Assembly: GCA_020248265.1 (NCBI GenBank)
Contig: JADCHX010000002.1
Span: forward strand, 310,001 to 374,000
Direction of reading: 5' to 3'
From: Rhodocyclaceae bacterium
GTDB lineage: Bacteria > Pseudomonadota > Gammaproteobacteria > Burkholderiales > CAIKXV01
Length of the DNA stretch: 64,000 bases
The notes beneath the pieces were generated by a model. The model did not search any database. It saw only the letters and a list, made by a program, of their open reading frames with translations, and was not told the origin of the DNA. Below, piece by piece: positions 1 to 8,755 of the stretch. How positions within the stretch are numbered: the stretch's first letter is position 1; each line of letters begins with the position of its first letter. A program made the translations under genes and the position numbers.

Positions 1-1
1 G

Positions 2-610
2 AACGACGAAGGCCAGCCGGTGCGCGGGGAACGCGGCGAGCTCGTCTGCACGAAACCCTTCCCGTGCATGCCGATCGGGTTCTGGAACGACCCGGACGGC
101 AGCCGCTACCGCGCCGCCTACTTCGAACGCTTCCCGAACGTCTGGTGCCACGGCGACTTCTGCGAACTGACCGAACACGACGGGCTGGTCATCCACGGCC
201 GCTCCGATGCCGTGCTCAACCCGGGCGGCGTACGCATCGGCACCGCCGAGATCTACCGGCAGGTCGAGCAGCTCGATGAAGTGGTCGAGTCGCTGGTGAT
301 CGGGCAGGACTGGCCGCCCGCGCGACCGACCGACGTCAGGGTGGTCCTGTTCGTGCGCCTGCGCGAAGGCCTCGTACTGGACGACGCGCTGGTCTCGCGC
401 ATCAAGGCCCGGATCCGCGACAACACCACGCCCAGGCATGTGCCGGCCAAGGTGCTGCAGGTCGCCGACATCCCGCGCACGAAGAGCGGCAAGATCGTCG
501 AACTCGCCGTGCGCAACGTCGTGCATGGCCTGCCGGTGAAGAACCGCGAGGCGCTCGCCAATCCCGAGGCACTCGAACTGTTCGCCAACCGCCCGGAACT
601 GTCGGGCTGA
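2..610 (+). CDS. Acetoacetyl-CoA synthetase, C-terminal part (cut by window edge)
   Basis: The frame is open from the first base of the window to a TGA at 608-610, so only about the last 202 residues are present. The visible part is the C-terminal region of an ANL-family acyl-CoA synthetase. It carries a GDFCE segment, the hinge-like [15 protein letters not shown], and the terminal [10 protein letters not shown] motif whose lysine catalyses adenylation. The stretch [12 protein letters not shown] is characteristic of acetoacetyl-CoA synthetases, which activate acetoacetate to acetoacetyl-CoA with ATP. This fits the polyhydroxybutyrate genes about 5 kb downstream, because acetoacetate from PHB breakdown is re-activated this way. 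The family call is firm; the rest of the gene lies outside the window. Confidence 0.9.
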   Translation, partial: NDEGQPVRGERGELVCTKPFPCMPIGFWNDPDGSRYRAAYFERFPNVWCHGDFCELTEHDGLVIHGRSDAVLNPGGVRIGTAEIYRQVEQLDEVVESLVIGQDWPPARPTDVRVVLFVRLREGLVLDDALVSRIKARIRDNTTPRHVPAKVLQVADIPRTKSGKIVELAVRNVVHGLPVKNREALANPEALELFANRPELSG

Positions 611-664
611 TCGCCACCCGCACCCACGCTTGACCCGCATGCCCCGCGGGCGTAGGTTCGATGG

Positions 665-2944
665 ATGGATACCCAGCCCGAGCCGGGCACGCGGCGCCCT
701 TCCCCTGCGTCGCTGGACCTCGCCATCGAAGGCATGACGTGCGTCGCATGCGCCGCGCGCATCGAGAAGGTGCTGGAGCGCCTGCCAGCGGTGCGCGCAT
801 CGGTGAACTTCGCGACCGGCCACGCGCATGTGGCGTTCGATCCCGGCTGCACAGACGCGGCGGCATTGACCGATGCGGTCGCGCGCGCCGGCTACGCCGC
901 CCGGGTCATCGAAACCCTGCCCGGGGCCGAAGACGCGACGGCCACCGCCGCAGCCGATGCCCGTCGGCATGAGGCCACCCTGGCCCTGGCAGGGTCCGCG
1001 CTGCTCACGCTCCCGCTGCTGGCGCAGATGGGCGGCATGTTCACCGGTCGCCACGAGTGGATGCTGCCCGACGTGCTGCAGTTCGCGCTCGCGACCGCCG
1101 TCCAGTTCGGCTTCGGCCGGCCGTTCTACCGGGGCGCGTGGAACGCGCTGCGCGGCGGCGGCGCGAACATGGACGTGCTGGTCGCGCTCGGCACCTCCAT
1201 CGCCTGGGGCTACAGCGCCGTGGTCACCTTCGTCACGCCCGGCGGCCACCTCTACTTCGAATCCAGCGCGACGATCATCACGCTGGTACTTCTGGGCAAG
1301 TGGCTGGAGGCACGCGCCCGAAGCCGCACCGGCGCGGCGATCGCCGCGCTGATCGCCCTGCAGCCGCCGACCGCCCGCGTTGAAAGCACATCGCCGGCTG
1401 GCGCCATCGATGTGCTGGAAGTGCCGGTATCGCAGGTGCTGCCCGGCGATACGCTCCAGTTGCGGCCAGGCGAATCGTTCCCGGTGGACGGCGAGGTCAT
1501 CGATGGCCGCTCCACGGTCGACGAAGCCATGCTCACCGGCGAGAGCGTGCCTGTGCAAAAGGGCAGCGGAGATACCGTGTTTGCCGGGACGCTTAACGGA
1601 ACCGGCGCGCTACGGGTACGCGCCACGGGCATCGGTTCGACCACGGCACTGGCCCGCATCGTCCGGCTGGTCGGCGAGGCGCAGGGATCGAAGGCTCCGA
1701 TACAGCGGCTCGCCGACCGGATCGCGGGCGTATTCGTCCCCGTCGTGCTGGCCCTGGCCATGCTCACCTTCGGCGGGTGGATGCTCTCCGGCGCTGCCCT
1801 GGTCGATTCTCTGGTGCCGGCGATCGCGGTGCTGGTGATCGCCTGCCCGTGCGCGCTCGGCCTCGCGACGCCCACGGCGGTGATCGTCGGCATCGGCGAA
1901 GGTTCGCGTGCCGGCATCCTGATCCGCAACGCCGCCGCGCTGGAAGCCGCGCACCGGCTCGACCTGCTGATCGTCGACAAGACCGGCACCCTCACGACCG
2001 GCGCGCCGCAGGTGACCCGCGTCATCGCATTCGACGGCGCATCCGAGGCCGACGTGCTGGCGATCGCCGCCGCGCTGGAAGCCGATTCGGAGCATCCGCT
2101 GGCTGCCGCGATACGCCGTGCGGCCGCCGCAGTACCCGGTACGCCAGCGCCGCGCGCCGAGGCCTTCCAGGCAGTGATCGGCTGCGGCGTACGCGCCCGC
2201 ATCGATGGCCGCGATGCGCTGCTCGGATCGGTCGACTGGCTGCAGTTCGAGGGTGTCGTGCTGCCGGCACAGGCACAGCCTCCCGGTGAAGATGCCGACC
2301 CGCTGACCTGGGTCGCGGTCGCCTACGGCGGACGGGCGCTGGGCATGGTCGGTATGGCGGATGCGTTGCGGCCCGACACGGCTGGCGCTGTAGGCAGGCT
2401 GGAGTCCGCCGGCGTCGAACTCCTGATCATGTCCGGCGATCATCCGGCGGTCACGGCGCGCATCGCGGCGCAGGCTGGCATCGAACACTGGCGAGCACGC
2501 TGCACGCCGGCCGACAAGGCGGCCGAAGCCGTGCGTCTGAAGGCCGCCGGTCGTTCGGTCGGCATGGTCGGCGACGGCATCAACGACGCGCCTGCGCTGG
2601 CCGCAGCCGACGTGAGCTTCGCGATCGGCAGCGGCTCCGGCATCGCACTGCACACGGCCGACATCACATTGATGGCGAGCCGGCTGTCTCAGGTCGTCGA
2701 TGCGATCGACCTGTCGCGCGCGACGATGACGAAGATCCGCCAGAACCTGTTCCTGGCCTTCGCCTACAACGTGCTCGGCATCCCGCTGGCAGCAGCTGGC
2801 CTGCTGGACCCGGTGATCGCCGGCGCCGCGATGGCAGCCAGTTCGGTATGCGTCGTCGGCAATGCGCTGCTGCTGCGCCGCTGGCGCCCGGCGCACCCGG
2901 CGCCGGAGCAAATCCTGCACTACCCTGCGACGAAAGGAGCCTGA
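665..2944 (+). CDS. copA: Copper-exporting P1B-type ATPase
   Basis: This 759-residue protein pumps Cu(I) out of the cytoplasm across the inner membrane using ATP. An N-terminal heavy-metal-associated domain carries the GMTCVACAA motif (Cys26, Cys29). The transmembrane metal site is the CPC motif (Cys394, Cys396) in IACPCALGLATP, the signature of Cu+ pumps. The phosphorylated aspartate is in DKTGTLTTG (Asp438). A histidine-proline pair in SEHPLAAA marks the P1B nucleotide domain, and VGDGINDAP (about residue 636) is the hinge motif. Only one metal-binding domain is present. A copper chaperone follows after 3 bases, so the two form an operon. No CueR-type regulator is adjacent. An overlapping ATG at 661 is in another frame; 665 is the start of the coding frame. 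Confidence 0.95.
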   Translation: MDTQPEPGTRRPSPASLDLAIEGMTCVACAARIEKVLERLPAVRASVNFATGHAHVAFDPGCTDAAALTDAVARAGYAARVIETLPGAEDATATAAADARRHEATLALAGSALLTLPLLAQMGGMFTGRHEWMLPDVLQFALATAVQFGFGRPFYRGAWNALRGGGANMDVLVALGTSIAWGYSAVVTFVTPGGHLYFESSATIITLVLLGKWLEARARSRTGAAIAALIALQPPTARVESTSPAGAIDVLEVPVSQVLPGDTLQLRPGESFPVDGEVIDGRSTVDEAMLTGESVPVQKGSGDTVFAGTLNGTGALRVRATGIGSTTALARIVRLVGEAQGSKAPIQRLADRIAGVFVPVVLALAMLTFGGWMLSGAALVDSLVPAIAVLVIACPCALGLATPTAVIVGIGEGSRAGILIRNAAALEAAHRLDLLIVDKTGTLTTGAPQVTRVIAFDGASEADVLAIAAALEADSEHPLAAAIRRAAAAVPGTPAPRAEAFQAVIGCGVRARIDGRDALLGSVDWLQFEGVVLPAQAQPPGEDADPLTWVAVAYGGRALGMVGMADALRPDTAGAVGRLESAGVELLIMSGDHPAVTARIAAQAGIEHWRARCTPADKAAEAVRLKAAGRSVGMVGDGINDAPALAAADVSFAIGSGSGIALHTADITLMASRLSQVVDAIDLSRATMTKIRQNLFLAFAYNVLGIPLAAAGLLDPVIAGAAMAASSVCVVGNALLLRRWRPAHPAPEQILHYPATKGA

Positions 2945-2947
2945 ACG

Positions 2948-3154
2948 ATGGAAACCATCCACATCGCAGTCGATGGCATGACCTGCCAGGGCTGCGTGAA
3001 CAGCCTGACCCGAGCGCTGCAGACGGCGCCTGGCGTAGCGTCCGCGACGGTCACGCTGGTGCCGGCGCAGGCCACCATCGAGCACGACCCGGCGACCGCG
3101 CCAGTGGATGCGCTGCGCGCCGTGATTGCCGATGCCGGATTCGAAGCGCGCTGA
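2948..3154 (+). CDS. copZ: Copper chaperone, heavy-metal-associated domain protein
   Basis: This 68-residue cytoplasmic protein consists of one heavy-metal-associated domain with the MTCQGC motif (Cys13, Cys16) that binds Cu(I) and hands it to CopA. Its length matches stand-alone CopZ/Atx1 chaperones. A clear ribosome-binding site AAGGAG lies at 2934-2939, eight bases before the ATG, and overlaps the end of copA, so the two genes are translated from one message. The next gene, bamD, faces it tail to tail 39 bases away. Confidence 0.92.
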   Translation: METIHIAVDGMTCQGCVNSLTRALQTAPGVASATVTLVPAQATIEHDPATAPVDALRAVIADAGFEAR

Positions 3155-3193
3155 GCCTGCGTCCGGGCCGCCGGACAAGGCCGCGCTGCCGGT

Positions 3194-4087
3194 TCACCAG
3201 AGATGCCACCACCGCCGCCCGTCCGTGCGCGGGTCGCTGGCCAGGTACTTGCTCTTCGGGAAGTTCGCCCGCATCACCCGCTCGGCATCGTTGCGCAGGT
3301 CGACCAGGCCCATCGCGTCGTAGGCCTTGACCATGATGAGCAGGCCTTCTTCGTTCGCGGGCGCCTGGGGATAGGTGGTCAGCGCCGTCTGTGCACGGTT
3401 GGCAGCGGCGACATATGCGCCCTTGCGCAGATAGAAACGGGCGACATGCACCTCGTTCGATGCAAGCATGTTCACGACGAACTTCATCCGCGCCGCAGCG
3501 TCGGGTGCATAGCGACTGTCGGGGAAGCGCGTGACCACTTCGCGGAAGGAGTCGAACGATTCGCGCGCCGAGCGGGGGTCACGCTCGCTGACATCCTGCC
3601 GCGACAGGGAGCTCAGCACGCCCAGGTCGTGGTTGAAATTGATCAGCCCGCGCAAGTACCACGCATAGTCGGCGCTGGGATGCGTGGGATAGAGTTTCAG
3701 GAAGCGGTCGATCGTCGCCAACGCCTGGACCGGCTCGACGTCCTTCCATTGCGAGTATGCGAGTTCCAGCATTGCCTGCTGCGAGTACCGTCCGAAGGGA
3801 TAGCGCGACTCGAGCGTCTCGTACAGCTTGATCGCGCGCTGCCAGTTCCGGCCGTTCATCTCGTCGCGCGCTTCCGCGTAAAGCTTGGGCGCGGACCAGC
3901 CGCGGGTCTCGTCGAAGTTGCGGACGGACGCGCAGCCGCCGATCAGGGCGGCCGCAACGACCGCGATCACCGCCTGGCGCACTGCCAGTACACTTGGCCT
4001 TCCCCTCGCGCCCGACGCGGGCGGGCAGGAGCCACTACCTGTCCGGTCGGCATCCGGCCGATCGGGATTCGAAGCTGCGGCTTTCAT
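3194..4087 (-). CDS. bamD: Outer membrane protein assembly factor BamD (lipoprotein)
   Basis: This 297-residue product is the BamD/ComL lipoprotein, an essential part of the BAM complex that inserts beta-barrel proteins into the outer membrane. A hydrophobic stretch ends in the lipobox LIGGC, whose cysteine would be lipidated. TPR-type repeats follow, including RYPFGRYSQQAMLELAY and YAPDAAARM. With the ATG at 4087 there are about 40 residues before the hydrophobic core, long for a signal peptide. A GTG 17 codons before the lipobox cysteine would give a more normal one, so the start is uncertain. The frame stays open further upstream, but that extension would run into rluD. It is divergent from rluD-pgeF, a conserved betaproteobacterial arrangement. 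Confidence 0.9.
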   Translation of the reverse strand: MKAAASNPDRPDADRTGSGSCPPASGARGRPSVLAVRQAVIAVVAAALIGGCASVRNFDETRGWSAPKLYAEARDEMNGRNWQRAIKLYETLESRYPFGRYSQQAMLELAYSQWKDVEPVQALATIDRFLKLYPTHPSADYAWYLRGLINFNHDLGVLSSLSRQDVSERDPRSARESFDSFREVVTRFPDSRYAPDAAARMKFVVNMLASNEVHVARFYLRKGAYVAAANRAQTALTTYPQAPANEEGLLIMVKAYDAMGLVDLRNDAERVMRANFPKSKYLASDPRTDGRRWWHLW

Positions 4088-4113
4088 CGATTCGTCCGTT
4101 CCATGGCAAGCAA

Positions 4114-5124
4114 TTGATTCGCCAACAGTATAGCCCGTCCCTTCCGTCACCCGACAGCGCACCGGAGCACCGTCCCGCGCACGACAGCGCCACCGCGCCG
4201 CAGCCGCTGGTGATCCCGGTATCCAGCGCCGGAGAGCGGATCGACCAGGCACTGGCCGCACTGCTGCCCGAGCACTCGCGCAGCCGGCTTCAGCAGTGGA
4301 TACGCGACGGACGCGTGCTGGTCGACGGCCGCACGGTGCGCAGCGCAGACAAGGTCTGGGGCGGCGAGCGCCTGGACGTGTCGCCCGGGACCGACCCACG
4401 GCAGGATGCTGCGCTGCCCGAGGCGATCGCGCTGCAGGTCGTCCACGAAGACGAGGCGGTGATCGTGCTCGACAAGCCACCCGGGCTCGTCGTGCATCCC
4501 GGCAGCGGGAACTGGACGGGGACCCTGCTCAATGCCCTGCTGCACCACCATCCGCCGATCGAAGGACTGCCGCGCGCGGGCATCGTGCATCGCCTCGACA
4601 AGGACACCAGCGGGCTGATGATGGTCGCCAAGACACTGGTCGCACACACCGCGCTGGTGCGTGCGCTCGCCGCCCGCGAGGTCGAGCGCATCTACCAGGC
4701 GATCGTGGTCGGCATCCCGGCGCCATCGGGCGAAGTCGAACAACCGATCGGGCGCCACCCGGTCAACCGCGTGCGGATGGCGGTGGTCGCGGGCGGCCGT
4801 CCGGCCCTGACCCGCTTCCGCCTGCTCGAGGCGCTCGCCGGAGCGGCGCTGGTCGAATGCCGCCTGGCCACGGGCCGCACCCACCAGATCCGGGTGCACA
4901 TGGAATCGCTCGGCCACCCGGTGCTCGGCGATCCGGTCTATGCACCGAAGGCAGGCCGCCTGGCACCCGCGCTGGCGGCCGCCTCCACGGCCCTGGACCG
5001 GCAGGCGCTGCATGCGGTGGAACTGGCCTTCGCACACCCGGTGACCGGGGCACAACTGCGTTTCCGTTCATCGCTGCCGGCCGACATCCGCGCGGCGCTC
5101 GAAGCCCTGCGCGCACCGGCATGA
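4114..5124 (+). CDS. rluD: 23S rRNA pseudouridine synthase RluD family
   Basis: RluD converts uridines in the helix 69 loop of 23S rRNA (1911/1915/1917 in E. coli) to pseudouridine. An N-terminal S4 RNA-binding domain (SRSRLQQWIRDGRVLVDG) precedes the synthase domain, which holds the catalytic aspartate in HRLDKDTSG and the RTHQIRVH segment. The start is unclear. No ATG occurs in frame after the bamD start; the frame is open back to 3994, but that would overlap bamD. I chose TTG at 4114 (336 residues). GTG at 4210 would begin just before the conserved S4 domain and is a reasonable alternative. Its TGA overlaps the ATG of pgeF by four bases (ATGA), so the two are translationally coupled. Confidence 0.88.
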   Translation: MIRQQYSPSLPSPDSAPEHRPAHDSATAPQPLVIPVSSAGERIDQALAALLPEHSRSRLQQWIRDGRVLVDGRTVRSADKVWGGERLDVSPGTDPRQDAALPEAIALQVVHEDEAVIVLDKPPGLVVHPGSGNWTGTLLNALLHHHPPIEGLPRAGIVHRLDKDTSGLMMVAKTLVAHTALVRALAAREVERIYQAIVVGIPAPSGEVEQPIGRHPVNRVRMAVVAGGRPALTRFRLLEALAGAALVECRLATGRTHQIRVHMESLGHPVLGDPVYAPKAGRLAPALAAASTALDRQALHAVELAFAHPVTGAQLRFRSSLPADIRAALEALRAPA

Positions 5125-5879
5125 CGGCCACCGGTTCCATCGCTGCAGCCGATCTGTTGGTGCCCGACTGGCCTGCACCGCCGGGTGTGCATGCGTTGTG
5201 CACCACCCGCAGCGGCGGGGTCAGCACCGGCCCGTACCGGTCGCTGAACCTCGGCACACGGACCGGCGACGATCCCGCCGCGGTAGCCGAGAACCGGCGC
5301 CGCCTCGATGCACTGCTGCCGGGGCCTGCGCGCTGGCTGCAGCAGGTCCACGGCAGCCAGGCCATCGCCGCGCATTCGATCGAGGCGCCACCGCAGGCCG
5401 ATGCTTCGTTCACCGACCGTGGCAGTACCGTGTGCACGGTGATGATCGCCGACTGCATGCCGGTCCTGCTGTGCAGCGAAGACGGGCTTCGCGTCGGCGC
5501 CGTGCACTGCGGCTGGCGTGGCCTCGCGGGCGGAGCGATCGAGAACACGCTCGCCGCGATGGGCGTCGACGGGCAGCGCATCATCGCATGGCTCGGGCCC
5601 GCGATCGGCCCCGCCGCGTTCGAGGTCGGCGCAGACGTGCGCGATGCTTTCCTGGCGGCGGATCCATCGGATGCCGCTGCCTTCGTGCCGTCGCCGACGC
5701 TGCCCGGCAAATGGCACGCAGACCTGTTCGCGCTCGGCCGGCGCCGGCTGGCGCGTGCCGGGGTCGAGCGTGTGCATGGCGGCGGCCTGTGCACCGTGTC
5801 CGATCCGGACCGTTTCTTTTCCTACCGGCGCGACAAGGTGACCGGACGCATGGCCGCGCTCGTCTGGAGGGACGCGTGA
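5121..5879 (+). CDS. pgeF: Peptidoglycan editing factor PgeF (YfiH, multicopper polyphenol oxidase-like fold)
   Basis: This 252-residue cytoplasmic enzyme belongs to the DUF152/YfiH family. In E. coli it removes wrongly incorporated serine from peptidoglycan precursors, and related proteins act as purine nucleoside phosphorylases or deaminases. The metal-binding and active-site motifs are visible: QQVHGSQ, TVMIADCMPVLL and VGAVHCGWRGLAGG, with the conserved His and Cys residues. It overlaps rluD by four bases at its start and phaC by four bases at its end (GTGA). rluD-pgeF is a widespread pair in Proteobacteria. The family is firm; the exact physiological substrate is inferred from E. coli. 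Confidence 0.9.
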   Translation: MTATGSIAAADLLVPDWPAPPGVHALCTTRSGGVSTGPYRSLNLGTRTGDDPAAVAENRRRLDALLPGPARWLQQVHGSQAIAAHSIEAPPQADASFTDRGSTVCTVMIADCMPVLLCSEDGLRVGAVHCGWRGLAGGAIENTLAAMGVDGQRIIAWLGPAIGPAAFEVGADVRDAFLAADPSDAAAFVPSPTLPGKWHADLFALGRRRLARAGVERVHGGGLCTVSDPDRFFSYRRDKVTGRMAALVWRDA

Positions 5880-7546
5880 ACCACACGCCGGCCATCGCGC
5901 GTGCGTTCGCGACACTGGCGGCGGCACTGGAGCGCAAGCCCGGCACGTGGCAGGCGCTCGGCCGCGAGCTGACCGAACGCCACCTGGCGCTGTGGCAATC
6001 GGCGATCGGACAGCCCGCCCAGGCGGCGCCCGACCCGGAACTGCAGGCGCTGGCCGCTCGCGACCGCCGCTTCAACGCACCGGCCTGGCAATCCCACCCC
6101 TGGTTCGATTACCTGCGGCAGGCACAAATCCTCAACGAACGCTGGCTCGAAGGGGCAATCGCGGCGGCGGCCCTCGATCCCGCGAGCGAGCGGCACGCCC
6201 GCTTCTTCCTGCGCCAGTGGATCGATTCGATGTCGCCCGCGAATTTCGCGCCGACCAATCCGGAAGTGCTGGAGCTGGCGGCACGCAGCGGCGGAGACAG
6301 CCTCGCGCGCGGGCTGCAGCGCGCTGCCGAGGACGCGCGCCGTGGCGCCCTGACGATGACCGACGAACAGGCCTTCGAAGTCGGCCGCAACCTCGCGGTG
6401 ACGCCGGGGGCGGTGATCCACCGCAACGAGATCGTCGAACTGATTCACTACCGCCCCGCAGGGCCGACCGTGCATGCGCGGCCGCTCGTGATCGTGCCAC
6501 CGTTCATCAACAAGTACTACATCCTCGACCTGCAGCCAGGGAACTCGTTCGTGCGCTTTGCACTGGAACAGGGCTTCGATGTGTACATCCTGTCGTGGCG
6601 AAATGCACCGACGGAACTCGGCCACCTGCGCTGGGAGGACTATGCGCAGCGCGGCGTGCTCGAATCGATCCGTGTCGCGCTCGAGGTCTCGCGCAGCGCG
6701 CAGGCCAATGCGCTCGGATTCTGCGTCGGGGGTACGCTGCTGTCGACCGCGCTTGCCCTGGCCGCCGCCCGCGGCGAGCACCCGGTTGCATCGACGACCC
6801 TGCTGGCGACCCTGCTCGACTTCAGCGACGTCGGCGACATCGGCGTCTATATCGACCGCGACGCGGTCGAAGCCTGCGAGCGCCGGTTCGATCCGTCCGC
6901 TGCACCGGCGGTGATGAGCGGGCGCGACCTCGCGTTCACCTTCGCCAGCCTGCGCGCGAACGATCTGATCTGGCGCTTCGTGGTCGACCACTGGCTGAAG
7001 GGCAAGGCTCCGGAACCGTTCGACCTTCTCTACTGGAACAGCGACGGCAGCAGCCTGCCCGGCGTCCTCTACGCCTGGTACCTGCGCCACATGTACCTCG
7101 AGAACCGTCTGCGCCAGCCCGGCCGCGTGCAGCTCGACGGCGTCCCGCTCGACCTGCGGGCGATCCGGTCGGCCTGGTACCTGCTCGCGGCCGAGGAAGA
7201 CCATATCGTGCCCTGGCGAACCGCGTGGCTGGCGCGCGGACTGCTGCGCGGCAGCCGGACGTTCGTGCTGGCCGCCAGTGGCCACATAGCAGGCGTCGTG
7301 AACCCGGCCTCGAAGAACCGCCGGCATTTCCTTGCAGCAGACGGTGCTGCCGGCTCACCGGCGCGCACGAAGACGCCCGAGGCCTGGCTCGCCGCGGCCA
7401 GCCGCCACGAAGGCAGCTGGTGGACGCACTGGGCGGGCTGGCTGAAGAAGCGCTCCGGCCGGCGTGTGAAGGCGCCCGACATCGATGCCGATCCGACACA
7501 TCCGCCGCTCGATCGCGCGCCCGGGCGCTACGTCCTGGAACGCTGA
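5876..7546 (+). CDS. phaC: Class I poly(3-hydroxyalkanoate) synthase
   Basis: PhaC polymerises 3-hydroxyacyl-CoA, usually 3-hydroxybutyryl-CoA, into storage polyester on the surface of PHA granules. The 556-residue length is typical of class I synthases. The N-terminal PhaC region is followed by an alpha/beta-hydrolase catalytic domain with the lipase-like box GFCVGG, in which the serine is replaced by the nucleophilic Cys283. The catalytic Asp is in EEDHIVPW and the His in ASGHIAG. The start is a GTG at 5876 that overlaps the TGA of pgeF, an unusual coupling of a PHA gene to rluD-pgeF. Unlike the classic phaCAB operon, no thiolase gene (phaA) follows; phaB comes next after 232 bases. Confidence 0.95.
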   Translation: MNHTPAIARAFATLAAALERKPGTWQALGRELTERHLALWQSAIGQPAQAAPDPELQALAARDRRFNAPAWQSHPWFDYLRQAQILNERWLEGAIAAAALDPASERHARFFLRQWIDSMSPANFAPTNPEVLELAARSGGDSLARGLQRAAEDARRGALTMTDEQAFEVGRNLAVTPGAVIHRNEIVELIHYRPAGPTVHARPLVIVPPFINKYYILDLQPGNSFVRFALEQGFDVYILSWRNAPTELGHLRWEDYAQRGVLESIRVALEVSRSAQANALGFCVGGTLLSTALALAAARGEHPVASTTLLATLLDFSDVGDIGVYIDRDAVEACERRFDPSAAPAVMSGRDLAFTFASLRANDLIWRFVVDHWLKGKAPEPFDLLYWNSDGSSLPGVLYAWYLRHMYLENRLRQPGRVQLDGVPLDLRAIRSAWYLLAAEEDHIVPWRTAWLARGLLRGSRTFVLAASGHIAGVVNPASKNRRHFLAADGAAGSPARTKTPEAWLAAASRHEGSWWTHWAGWLKKRSGRRVKAPDIDADPTHPPLDRAPGRYVLER

Positions 7547-7593
7547 ACCGCACGACCTGGCCGGACTTGCAAGCGTCATTCATCTGGCACGCT

Positions 7594-7615
7594 TGCTGCT
7601 TCGCAGCAGCGGTTT
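7594..7615 (+). terminator. Possible terminator hairpin after phaC
   Basis: A short perfect hairpin (arms TGCTGC and GCAGCA around the loop TTC, 7594-7608) is followed by GCGGTTTT. It lies 48 bases after the phaC stop and upstream of phaB, so it could end or attenuate the phaC transcript. The T-run is short, so this is tentative. Confidence 0.35.
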
Positions 7616-7778
7616 TCGCCGGAGGCGGCGAAGGCTTGGGTTAACATCTTCGTCACGATACGTCGTTACCGTGCTGCTCCTTCCAACTGGCGGCCATCGG
7701 GTCTGCGATGCGATCCGGCGCGTGTCCAGACATGGTCGGACGAAGGATGCATTGTTCAACGAAGCAACGGAGGACCTG

Positions 7779-8522
7779 ATGACGAAGCGAGTGGCACTGG
7801 TGACGGGCGGCATGGGCGGGCTGGGCGAGGCGATCGCGACCAAGTTGTCCAACATGGGCGACAAGGTGGTGGTCAGCTATTCGCCCGGCAACACGAAGGC
7901 TGCCGGCTGGCTGGCAGAGATGAAGGAGAAGGGACACGACATCTACGCCGTGCAGATCGACGTCTCGGACTTCGACTCCTGCGCTGCCGGCTGCGCGCAG
8001 GTGATGGCCGATGTCGGGCCGATCGACGTGCTGGTGAACAACGCCGGCATCACCCGCGACATGACCTTCAAGAAGATGGGCAAGGTCGACTGGGACGCGG
8101 TGCTGAAGACGAACCTCGACAGCGTGTTCAACATGTGCAAGCCGGTGGTCGACGGCATGGTCGATCGCGGCTGGGGACGCGTGGTCAACATCTCGTCGGT
8201 GAACGGCCAGAAGGGCGCGTTCGGCCAGACCAACTACTCGGCAGCGAAGGCCGGCATGCATGGCTTCACCAAGGCCCTGGCACTGGAAGTGGCGCGCAAG
8301 GGCGTTACCGTCAACACGATTTCGCCCGGCTACATCGGCACGAAGATGGTGATGGCGATCCCCAGGGAAGTGCTCGACACGAAGATCGTGCCGCAGATCC
8401 CGATGGGCCGGTTGGGCAAGCCGGAGGAGGTGGCTGGTCTGGTCGCCTATCTGTGCTCGGAAGAGGCGGCGTTCGTCACCGGCTCCAACATCGCGATCAA
8501 CGGCGGCCAGCACATGTCCTGA
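7779..8522 (+). CDS. phaB: Acetoacetyl-CoA reductase (NADPH)
   Basis: PhaB reduces acetoacetyl-CoA to (R)-3-hydroxybutyryl-CoA, the monomer used by PhaC. The protein is a 247-residue short-chain dehydrogenase. It has an N-terminal nucleotide-binding motif VTGGMGGLGEA, the NNAG motif in VLVNNAGITRDM, and the catalytic pair Tyr153 and Lys157 in NYSAAK. The C-terminal GRLGKPEEVA and NGGQHMS are typical of PhaB rather than FabG. The ATG at 7779 is preceded by the ribosome-binding site GGAGG at 7769-7773. The frame is open further upstream, but that extension resembles no PhaB. The next gene is the PHB regulator phaR. Confidence 0.95.
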   Translation: MTKRVALVTGGMGGLGEAIATKLSNMGDKVVVSYSPGNTKAAGWLAEMKEKGHDIYAVQIDVSDFDSCAAGCAQVMADVGPIDVLVNNAGITRDMTFKKMGKVDWDAVLKTNLDSVFNMCKPVVDGMVDRGWGRVVNISSVNGQKGAFGQTNYSAAKAGMHGFTKALALEVARKGVTVNTISPGYIGTKMVMAIPREVLDTKIVPQIPMGRLGKPEEVAGLVAYLCSEEAAFVTGSNIAINGGQHMS

Positions 8523-8543
8523 CCGGGGCGCCCTGCGGCTTGC

Positions 8544-8567
8544 GATTTCCATGAACCGATGGAAATC
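8544..8567. promoter_or_regulatory. 9-bp perfect inverted repeat between phaB and phaR, candidate operator
   Basis: The arms GATTTCCAT (8544-8552) and ATGGAAATC (8559-8567) are exact inverse complements separated by six bases. An AT-rich TAAAAT, a possible -10 element, starts four bases later at 8571. The repeat lies 189 bases before phaR and 22 bases after the phaB stop. It has no T-run directly behind it, so it resembles a dyad operator more than a terminator. PhaR-type repressors control their own gene and phasin genes in other species, so autoregulation is possible but inferred. Confidence 0.4.
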
Positions 8568-8755
8568 CATTAAAATCCGCGCCCCCGGGAAGCCTGCAGG
8601 GCCCATGTGGCGTGCGCTGTTCGCGCGTCGGTTGGCGCACGGCCGACAAGTCATGTCCGATCCGCCGGGCGATCGGCACCACGGCGAACAGGTGCATACT
8701 CGCCACTGCAGCATCGACGCTACCGTTGAACAGCCGGACGAGGGATCAAGGGACC

